A model generated the notes under the pieces. The model was not told where the DNA came from. It worked only from the letters and a program-made list of their open reading frames with translations, and made no database searches. Of a stretch of DNA of 64,000 bases, positions 1 through 8,727 are shown one piece after another. Positions within the stretch are counted from its first letter, which is position 1. The number at the start of each line of letters is the position of its first letter. The DNA lies in NCBI GenBank assembly GCA_037893225.1, contig JAZGUH010000204.1, forward strand, positions 620,001 to 684,000, written 5' to 3'. The translations under genes and the position numbers were made by a program. Source of the stretch: Hippasteria phrygiana. Its lineage: Eukaryota > Echinodermata > Asteroidea > Valvatida > Goniasteridae.

Positions 1-171
1 ATGTTGCAATCATCGGCGGCTTCTTAGAGTTAACACTTGTGGAGAAAATTCAAACCTCGCAATGTTTATTTTCTTTCCGGCCAACATCTGTGTACATATT
101 ACCGTCTATTTATTGCTCCATGCATGTCAAATTCCCTGGGGTATGGACTTGCTTTACTCATTCATAATTGC
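1..171 (+). repeat. Partial monomer at left window edge
   Basis: The window opens at unit position 62, so the array continues to the left. This fragment is a C-type unit: it has ACA at unit positions 94-96 and GTG at 100-102. Confidence 0.97.
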
Positions 172-403
172 ATGACATATCAACCAAATCCAGTAATTTT
201 GACATGTATGTATAGCTTAGATCTGGCGCTACATGTTGCAATCATCGGCGGCTTCCCAGAGTTAAAACTTGTAGAGAAAATTCGAACCTCGCAATGTTTA
301 TTTTCTTTCCGGCCAACATCTGTGTACATATTACAGTCTATTTATTGCTCCATGCCTGTCAAATTCCCTGGGGTATGGACTTGCTTTACTCATTCATAAT
401 TGC

Positions 404-635
404 ATGAAATATCAACCAAATTCAGTAATTTTGACATGTATGTATAGCTTAGATCTGGCGCTACATGTTGCAATTATCGGCGGCTTCTTAGAGTTAAAAC
501 TTGTGGAGAAAATTCAAACCTCGCAATGTTTATTTTCTTTCCGGCCAACATCTGTGTACATATTACCGTCTATTTATTGCTCCATGCATGTCAAATTCCC
601 TGGGGTATGGACTTGCTTTACTCATTCATAATTGC
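404..635 (+). repeat. Reference monomer, type B
   Basis: This copy serves as the reference for the unit numbering used here (404 is unit position 1). Type B carries T19, T40, T72, TTA at 85-87, AAA at 94-96, GTG at 100-102, CA at 112-113 and CAT at 184-186. The 218-bp deletion lineage arose on this background. Its forward frame from the ATG is open for 75 codons and ends at TAA (226-228), but this frame is not treated as a gene. Confidence 0.9.
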
Positions 636-867
636 ATGAAATATCAACCAAATTCAGTAATTTTGACATGTATGGATAGCTTAGATCTGGCGCTACATGT
701 TGCAATCATCGGCGGCTTCTTAGAGTTAAAACTTGTGGAGAAAATTCAAACCTCGCAATGTTTATTTTCTTTCCGGCCAACATCTGTGTACATATTACCG
801 TCTATTTATTGCTCCATGCATGTCAAATTCCCTGGGGTATGGACTTGCTTTACTCATTCATAATTGC

Positions 868-1099
868 ATGACATATCAACCAAATCCAGTAATTTTGACA
901 TGTATGTATAGCTTAGATCTGGCGCTACATGTTGCAATCATCGGCGGCTTCCCAGAGTTAAAACTTGTAGAGAAAATTCGAACCTCGCAATGTTTATTTT
1001 CTTTCCGGCCAACATCTGTGTACATATTACCGTCTATTTATTGCTCCATGCCTGTCAAATTCCGTGGGGTATGGACTTGCTTTACTCATTCATAATTGC
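868..1099 (+). repeat. Representative monomer, type A
   Basis: Type A differs from type B at about eight sites: C5 (some copies only), C19, C72, CCA at 85-87, A102, CG at 112-113 and C185. This is roughly 3% divergence. It recurs throughout the window and starts each trimer in the left 3.9 kb. This copy also has a private change near 1063 (CCGTGG for CCCTGG). Confidence 0.85.
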
Positions 1100-1331
1100 A
1101 TGAAATATCAACCAAATTCAGTAATTTTGACATGTATGTATAGCTTAGATCTGGCGCTACATGTTGCAATTATCGGCGGCTTCTTAGAGTTAAAACTTGT
1201 GGAGAAAATTCAAACCTCGCAATGTTTATTTTCTTTCCGGCCAACATCTGTGTACATATTACCGTCTATTTATTGCTCCATGCATGTCAAATTCCCTGGG
1301 GTATGGACTTGCTTTACTCATTCATAATTGC

Positions 1332-1563
1332 ATGAAATATCAACCAAATTCAGTAATTTTGACATGTATGGATAGCTTAGATCTGGCGCTACATGTTGCA
1401 ATCATCGGCGGCTTCTTAGAGTTAACACTTGTGGAGAAAATTCAAACCTCGCAATGTTTATTTTCTTTCCGGCCAACATCTGTGTACATATTACCGTCTA
1501 TTTATTGCTCCATGCATGTCAAATTCCCTGGGGTATGGACTTGCTTTACTCATTCATAATTGC
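1332..1563 (+). repeat. Representative monomer, type C
   Basis: Type C is marked by G40 and C95, which create a GTTAAC (HpaI) site at unit positions 90-95. It is the third member of the left-end trimer. The copy at 2956-3187 is the same type and is the extra member that turns the trimer into a tetramer. Confidence 0.85.
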
Positions 1564-4347
1564 ATGAAATATCAACCAAATCCAGTAATTTTGACATGTA
1601 TGTATAGCTTAGATCTGGCGCTACATGTTGCAATCATCGGCGGCTTCCCAGAGTTAAAACTTGTAGAGAAAATTCGAACCTCGCAATGTTTATTTTCTTT
1701 CCGGCCAACATCTGTGTACATATTACCGTCTATTTATTGCTCCATGCCTGTCAAATTCCCTGGGGTATGGACTTGCTTTACTCATTCATAATTGCATGAA
1801 ATATCAACCAAATTCAGTAATTTTGACATGTATGTATAGCTTAGATATGGCGCTACATGTTGCAATTATCGGCGGCTTCTTAGAGTTAAAACTTGTGGAG
1901 AAAATTCAAACCTCGCAATGTTTATTTTCTTTCCGGCCAACATCTGTGTGCATGTTACCGTCTATTTATTGCTCCATGCATGTCAAATTCCCTGGGGTAT
2001 GGACTTGCTTTACTCATTCATAATTGCATGAAATATCAACCAAATACAGTAATTTTGACATGTATGGATAGCTTAGATCTGGCGCTACATGTTGCAATTA
2101 TCGGCGGCTTCTTAGAGTTAACACTTGTGGAGAAAATTCAAACCTCGCAATGTTTATTTTCTTTCCGGCCAACATCTGTGTACATATTACCGTCTATTTA
2201 TTGCTCCATGCATGTCAAATTCCCTGGGGTATGGACTTGCTTTACTCATTCATAATTGCATGACATATCAACCAAATCCAGTAATTTTGACATGTATGTA
2301 TAGCTTAGATCTGGCGCTACATGTTGCAATCATCGGCGGCTTCCCAGAGTTAAAACTTGTAGAGAAAATTCGAACCTCGCAATGTTTATTTTCTTTCCGG
2401 CCAACATCTGTGTACATATTACCGTCTATTTATTGCTCCATGCCTGTCAAATTCCCTGGGGTATGGACTTGCTTTACTCATTCATAATTGCATGAAATAT
2501 CAACCAAATTCAGTAATTTTGACATGTATGTATAGCTTAGATCTGGCGCTACATGTTGCAATTATCGGCGGCTTCTTAGAGTTAAAACTTGTGGAGAAAA
2601 TTCAAACCTCGCAATGTTTATTTTCTTTCCGGCCAACATCTGTGTGCATGTTACCGTCTATTTATTGCTCCATGCATGTCAAATTCCCTGGGGTATGGAC
2701 TTGCTTTACTCATTCATAATTGCATGAAATATCAACCAAATACAGTAATTTTGACATGTATGGATAGCTTAGATCTGGCGCTACATGTTGCAATTATCGG
2801 CGGCTTCTTAGAGTTAACACTTGCGGAGAAAATTCAAACCTCGCAATGTTTATTTTCTTTCCGGCCAACATCTGTGTACATATTACCGTCTATTTATTGC
2901 TCCATGCATGTCAAATTCCCTGGGGTATGGACTTGCTTTACTCATTCATAATTGCATGAAATATCAACCAAATTCAGTAATTTTGACATGTATGGATAGC
3001 TTAGATCTGGCGCTACATGTTGCAATCATCGGCGGCTTCTTAGAGTTAACACTTGTGGAGAAAATTCAAACCTCGCAATGTTTATTTTCTTTCCGGCCAA
3101 CATCTGTGTACATATTACCGTCTATTTATTGCTCCATGCATGTCAAATTCCCTGGGGTATGGACTTGCTTTACTCATTCATAATTGCATGACATATCAAC
3201 CAAATCCAGTAATTTTGACATGTATGTATAGCTTAGATCTGGCGCTACATGTTGCAATCATCGGCGGCTTCCCAGAGTTAAAACTTGTAGAGAAAATTCG
3301 AACCTCGCAATGTTTATTTTCTTTCCGGCCAACATCTGTGTACATATTACCGTCTATTTATTGCTCCATGCCTGTCAAATTCCCTGGGGTATGGACTTGC
3401 TTTACTCATTCATAATTGCATGAAATATCAACCAAATTCAGTAATTTTGACATGTATGTATAGCTTAGATCTGGCGCTACATGTTGCAATTATCGGCGGC
3501 TTCTTAGAGTTAAAACTTGTGGAGAAAATTCAAACCTCGCAATGTTTATTTTCTTTCCGGCCAACATCTGTGTGCATGTTACCGTCTATTTATTGCTCCA
3601 TGCATGTCAAATTCCCTGGGGTATGGACTTGCTTTACTCATTCATAATTGCATGAAATATCAACCAAATACAGTAATTTTGACATGTATGGATAGCTTAG
3701 ATCTGGCGCTACATGTTGCAATTATCGGCGGCTTCTTAGAGTTAACACTTGCGGAGAAAATTCAAACCTCGCAATGTTTATTTTCTTTCCGGCCAACATC
3801 TGTGTACATATTACCGTCTATTTATTTATCCATGCATGTCAAATTCCCTGGGGTATGGACTTGCTTTACTCATTCATAATTGCATGAAATATCAACCAAA
3901 TGCAGTAATTTTGACTTGTATGTATAGCTTAGATCTGGCGCTACATGTTGCAATCATCGGCGGCTTCCCAGAGTTAAAACTTGTAGAGAAAATTCAAACC
4001 TCGCAATGTTTATTTTCTTTCCGGCCAACATCTGTGTACATATTACCGTCTATTTATTGCTCCATGCATGTCAAATTCCCTGGGGTATGGACTTGCTTTA
4101 CTCATTCATAATTGCATGAAATATCAACCAAATTCAGTAATTTTGACATGTATGGATAGCTTAGATCTGGCGCTACATGTTGCAATTATCGGCGGCTTCT
4201 TAGAGTTAACACTTGTAGAGAAAATTCAAACCTCGCAATGTTTATTTTCTTTCCGGCCACCATCTGTGTGCATATTACCTTTTATTTATTGCTCCATGCC
4301 TGTCAAATTCCCTGGGGTATGGATTTGCTTTACTCATTCATAATTGC

Positions 4348-4579
4348 ATGAAATATCAACCAAATGCAGTAATTTTGACATGTATGTATAGCTTAGATCT
4401 GGCGCTACATGTTGCAATCATCGGCGGCTTCTTAGAGTTCAAACTTGTAGAGAAAATTCAAACCTCGCAATTTTTATTTTCTTTCCGGCCAACATCTGTG
4501 TACATATTACCGTCTATTTATTGCTCCACGCACGTCAAATTCCCTGGGGTATGGACTTGCTTCACTCATTCATAATTGC
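4348..4579 (+). repeat. Representative monomer, CpG-rich tail type
   Basis: This type is marked by C93 (GAGTTCAAAC) and by CG at 182-183 and 186-187 (CCACGCACG), where most units read CCATGCATG. It therefore retains two extra CpGs. It recurs at, for example, 6654, 27916, 35298, 48695, 50087, 55163, 60485 and 63269. At 10051 and 17677 the preceding bases are changed to GCTAAACGC. Confidence 0.85.
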
Positions 4580-5739
4580 ATGAAATATCAACCAAATCCA
4601 ATAATTTTGACATGTATGTATAGCTTAGATCTGGCGCTACATGTTGCAATCATCGGCGGCTTCCCAGAGTTAAAACTTGTAGAGAAAATTCGAACCTCGC
4701 AATGTTTATTTTCTTTCCGGCCAACATCTGTGTACATATTACCGTCTATTTATTGCTCCATGCCTGTCAAATTCCCTGGGGTATGGACTTGCTTTACTCA
4801 TTCATAATTGCATGAAATATCAACCAAATTCAGTAATTTTGACATGTATGTATAGCTTAGATCTGGCGCTACATGTTGCAATTATCGGCGGCTTCTTAGG
4901 GTTAAAACTTGTGGAGAAAATTCAAACCTCGCAATGTTTATTTTCTTTCCGGCCAACATCTGTGTGCATGTTACCGTCTATTTATTGCTCCATGCATGTC
5001 AAATTCCCTGGGGTATGGACTTGCTTTACTCATTCAAAATTGCATGAAATATCAACCAAATCCAGTAATTTTGACATGTATGTATAGCTTAGATCTGGCG
5101 CTACATGTTGCAATCATCGGCGGCTACCCAGAGTTAAAACTTGTAGAGAAAATTCAAACCTCGCAATGTTTATTTTCTTTCCGGCCAACATCTGTGTACA
5201 TATTACCGTCTATTTATTGCTCCATGCATGTCAAATTCCCTGGGGTATGGACTTGCTTTATTCATTCATAATTGCATGAAATATCAACCAAATGCAGTAT
5301 TTTTGACATGTATGGATAGCTTAGATCTAGCGCTACATGTTGCAATCATCGGCGGCTTCCTAGAGTTAAAACTTGCGGAGAAAATTCAAACCTCGCAATG
5401 TTTATTTTCTTTCCGGCCAACATATGTGTGCATGTTACCGTCTATTTATTGCTCCATGCATGTCAAATTCCCTGGGGTATAGACTTGCTTTACTCATTCA
5501 AAATTGCATGAAATATCAACCAAATCCAGTAATTTTGACATGTATGTATAGCTTAGATCTGGCGCTACATGTTGCAATCATCGGCGGCTACCCAGAGTTA
5601 AAACTTGTAGAGAAAATTCAAACCTCGCAATGTTTATTTTCTTTCCGGCCAACATCTGTGTACATATTACCGTCTATTTATTGCTCCATGCCTGTCAAAT
5701 TCCCTGGGGTATGGACTTGCTTTACTCATTCATAATTGC

Positions 5740-5957
5740 ATGAAATATCAACCAAATTCAGTAATTTTGACATGTATGTATAGCTTAGATCTGGCGCTAC
5801 ATGTTGCAATTATCGGCGGCTTCTTAGAGTTAAAACTTGTGGAGAAAATTCAAACCTCGCAATGTTTATTTTCTTTCCGGCCAACATCTGTCTATTTATT
5901 GCTCCATGCATGTCAAATTCCCTGGGGTATGGACTTGCTTTACTCATTCATAATTGC
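5740..5957 (+). repeat. 218-bp monomer, first of 17 with the same 14-bp deletion
   Basis: Fourteen bases are missing between unit positions 150 and 166, so ATCTGTGTAC...ACCGTCTA becomes ATCTGTCTA. A 2-bp GT repeat flanks the deletion. Identical 218-bp units start at 5740, 8046, 9424, 15674, 17052, 20518, 26770, 30468, 32774, 34848, 36689, 40618, 46171, 48245, 51711, 53089 and 56787. All are on a type B background, which supports a single deletion event followed by spreading through block duplication. Confidence 0.95.
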
Positions 5958-6189
5958 ATGAAATATCAACCAAATACAGTAATTCTGACATGTATGGATA
6001 GCTTAGATCTGGCGCTACATGTTGCAATTATCGGCGGCTTCTTAGAGTTAACACTTGTAGAGAAAATTCAAACCTCGCAATGTTTATTTTCTTCCCGGCC
6101 ACCATCTGTGTGCATATTACCTTTTATTTATTGCTCCATGCCTGTCAAATTCCCTGGGGTATGGACTTGCTTTACTCATTCATAATTGC
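5958..6189 (+). repeat. Representative monomer, CCACC/CCTTTT type
   Basis: This type is marked by C137 in many copies (CTTCCCGG), C145 (GGCCACC), G155, T165 and T167 (TTACCTTTTA). It usually follows a 218-bp unit directly, as here, at 9642, 17270, 26988, 30686, 32992, 35066, 36907 and 40836. That linkage shows the pair has been amplified together. Confidence 0.85.
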
Positions 6190-8045
6190 ATGAAATATCA
6201 ACCAAATGCAGTAATTTTGACATGTATGTATAGCTTAGATCTGGCGCTACATGTTGCAATTATCGCCGGCTTCTTAGAGTTAACACTTGTGGAGAAAATT
6301 CAAACCTCGCAATGTTTATTTTCTTTCCGGCCAACATCTGTATACATATTACCGTCTATTTATTGCTCCATGCATGTCAAATTCCCTGGGATATGGACTT
6401 GCTTTATTCATTCATAATTGCATGAAATATCAACCAAATGCAGTATTTTTGACATGTATGGATAGCTTAGATCTGGCGCTACATGTTGCAATCATCGGCG
6501 GCTTCCTAGAGTTAAAACTTGTGGAGAAAATTCAAACCTCGCAATGTTTATTTTCTTTCCGGCCAACATATGTGTGCATGTTACCGTCTATTTATTGCTC
6601 CATGCATGTCAAATTCCCTGGGGTATAGACTTGCTTTACTCATTCAAAATTGCATGAAATATCAACCAAATCCAGTAATTTTGACATGTATGTATAGCTT
6701 AGATCTGGCGCTACATGTTGCAATCATCGGCGGCTTCTTAGAGTTCAAACTTGTAGAGAAAAATCAAACCTCGCAATGTTTATTTTCTTTCCGGCCAACA
6801 TCTGTGTACATATTACCGTCTATTTATTGCTCCACGCACGTCAAATTCCCTGGGGTATGGACTTGCTTTACTCATTCATAATTGCATGAAATATCAACCA
6901 AATCCAGTAATTTTGACATGTATGTATAGCTTAGATCTGGCGCTACATGTTGCAATTATCGGCGGCTTCGTAGAGTTAAAACTTGTGGAGAAAATTCAAA
7001 CCTCGCAATGTTTATTTTCTTTCCGGCCAACATCTGTGTGCATGTTACCGTCTATTTATTGCTCCATGCATGTCAAATTCCCTGGGGTATGGACTTGCTT
7101 TACTCATTCATAATTGCATGAAATATCAACCAAATACAGTAATTTTGACATGTATGGATAGCTTAGATCTGGCGCTACATGTTGCAATTATCGGCGGCTT
7201 CTTAGAGTTAACACTTGCGGAGAAAATTCAAACCTCGCAATGTTTATTTTCTTTCCGGCCAACATCTGTGTACATATTACCGTCTATTTATTGCTCCATG
7301 CGTGTCAAATTCCCTGGGGTATGGACTTGCTTTACTCATTCATAATTGCATGAAATATCAACCAAATACAGTAATTTTGACAAGTATGGATAACTTAGAT
7401 CTGGCGCTACATGTTGCAATTATCGCCGGCTTCTTAGAGTTAACACTTGTGGAGAAAATTCAAACCTCGCAATGTTTATTTTCTTTCCGGCCAACATCTG
7501 TATACATATTACCGTCTATTTATTGCTCCATGCATGTCAAATTCCCTGGGATATGGACTTGCTTTATTCATTCATAATTGCATGAAATATCAACCAAATG
7601 CAGTATTTTTGACATGTATGGATAGCTTAGATCTGGCGCTACATGTTGCAATCATCGGCGGCTTCCTAGAGTTAAAACTTGTGGAGAAAATTCAAACCTC
7701 GCAATGTTTATTTTCTTTCCGGCCAACATATGTGTGCATGTTACCGTCTATTTATTGCTCCATGCATGTCAAATTCCCTGGGGTATAGACTTGCTTTACT
7801 CATTCAAAATTGCATGAAATATCAACCAAATCCAGTAATTTCGACATGTATGTATAGCTTAGATCTGGCGCTACATGTTGCAATCATCGGCGGCTACCCA
7901 GAGTTAAAACTTGTAGAGAAAATTTGAACCTCGCAATGTTTATTTTCTTTCCGGCCAACATCTGTGTACATATTACCGTCTATTTATTGCTCCATGCCTG
8001 TCAAATTCCCTGGGGTATGGACTTGCTTTACTCATTCATAATTGC
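6190..8045 (+). repeat. 8-mer higher-order repeat, copy 1 (1,856 bp)
   Basis: The eight units are, in order: GCCGGC type (6190), ACATATGTG (6422), CpG-rich tail with AAAAATC (6654), GTAGAG B-variant (6886), GCGGAG with CGTGTC (7118), GCCGGC (7350), ACATATGTG (7582), and GGCTACCC ending in ATTTGAACC (7814). The unit has a 5+3 substructure, because the first two types recur as the sixth and seventh. Copies 2 and 3 lie at 11962-13817 and 13818-15673. The first unit here differs from those copies at unit positions 19 and/or 40. Confidence 0.88.
6422..6653 (+). repeat. Representative monomer, ACATATGTG type
   Basis: This type is marked by GCAGTATTTTTG at 19-30, A149 (ACATATGTG), A206 (GTATAG) and A226 (CATTCAAAATTG). 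It recurs at 5276, 7582, 12194, 13354, 14050, 15210, 26306, 30004, 32310 and 62805. The copies near 26306, 30004 and 32310 also carry TTG for TCG at 118-120 and a private TGTCCAATT change. Confidence 0.85.
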
Positions 8046-8495
8046 ATGAAATATCAACCAAATTCAGTAATTTTGACATGTATGTATAGCTTAGATCTGG
8101 CGCTACATGTTGCAATTATCGGCGGCTTCTTAGAGTTAAAACTTGAGGAGAAAATTCAAACCTCGCAATGTTTATTTTCTTTCCGGCCAACATCTGTCTA
8201 TTTATTGCTCCATGCATGTCAAATTCCCTGGGGTATGGACTTGCTTTACTCATTCATAATTGCATGAAATATCAACCAAATACAGTAATTCTGACATGTA
8301 TGGATAGCTTAGATCTGGCGCTACATGTTGCAATTATCGGCGGCTTCGTAGAGTTAAAACTTGTGGAGAAAATTCAAACCTCGCAATGTTTATTTTCTTT
8401 CCGGCCAACATCTGTGTGCATGTTACCGTCTATTTATTGCTCCATGCATGTCAAATTCCCTGGGGTATGGACTTGCTTTACTCATTCATAATTGC

Positions 8496-8727
8496 ATGAA
8501 ATATCAACCAAATACAGTAATTTTGACATGTATGGATAGCTTAGATCTGGCGCTACATGTTGCAATTATCGGCGGCTTCTTAGAGTTAACACTTGCGGAG
8601 AAAATTCAAACCTCGCAATGTTTATTTTCTTTCCGGCCAACATCTGTGTACATATTACCGTCTATGTATTGATCCATGCATGTCAAATTCCCTGGGGTAT
8701 GGACTTGCTTTACTCATTGATAATTGC
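8496..8727 (+). repeat. Representative monomer, GCGGAG/TGATCC type
   Basis: This type is marked by A19, G40, C95, C101 (CTTGCGGAG) and A177 (TTGATCC), often with G171 (CTATGTATTG). It recurs across the whole window (for example 10338, 16124, 17966, 20286, 27452, 37834, 49159, 54235, 58629). The G171 form is confined to the left and middle. Copies from about 39922 rightward mostly keep T171. Confidence 0.8.

Larger units (their letters stand above)
172..3883 (+). repeat. A-B-C trimer higher-order repeat, with one tetramer
   Basis: Unit types run A-B-C at 172-867, 868-1563, 1564-2259 and 2260-2955, each 696 bp. One additional C-type unit follows at 2956-3187, and a further A-B-C sits at 3188-3883. 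From the third trimer on, B units carry G155 and G159 (the TGTGCATG form) and C units start with A19. From 2724 the third unit also has C101. This is the simplest HOR organisation in the window, and the unit classes used further right can be derived from it. Confidence 0.85.
3884..6189 (+). repeat. Mixed monomer zone without tandem HOR
   Basis: Ten units of different types follow one another here: a G19 unit with CCA at 85-87, the CCACC/CCTTTT type, the CACGCACG type, A-like, a GGGTTA-bearing B, two GGCTACCC units, an ACATATGTG unit with TAG at 205-207, a 218-bp unit, and another CCACC/CCTTTT unit. No adjacent tandem copy of this order is seen nearby. The order at 4348-5043 reappears at 60485-61180 and 61645-62340. 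Confidence 0.75.

Noticed and set aside
120..137. TGTTTAT as a forkhead-type binding site
   Set aside because: A 7-bp AT-rich match is expected by chance in a 62% AT unit and has no supporting context.
279..296. CENP-B box in the ATTCGAACCTCGCAATG segment
   Set aside because: It has TTCG, but the required A and the CGGG at the end of the box are missing on both strands.
37..399. 120-codon forward open frames (and 75-118-codon variants) recurring through the window as protein genes
   Set aside because: They recur every 232 bp, and because 232 is not a multiple of three they rotate through all frames. Each ends at the same TAA. Differences between copies are mostly amino-acid-changing, and several copies have stops (TAG at 5479, TGA at 7925, TGA at 8670). 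There is no family resemblance, intron signal or promoter.
424..450. TTGACA followed by TATAGC as a bacterial promoter (-35/-10)
   Set aside because: The two boxes are only about 6 bp apart instead of about 17, and they lie in a eukaryotic-type satellite with no gene downstream.
445..536. A genuine tRNA gene in each monomer
   Set aside because: The A- and B-box resemblance is partial, and no acceptor stem, anticodon arm or T stem can be drawn. It is kept only as a speculative ancestry finding.
5740..5957. The 218-bp units as a separate satellite family
   Set aside because: They are type B units with one 14-bp deletion, interspersed as single units among 232-bp ones.
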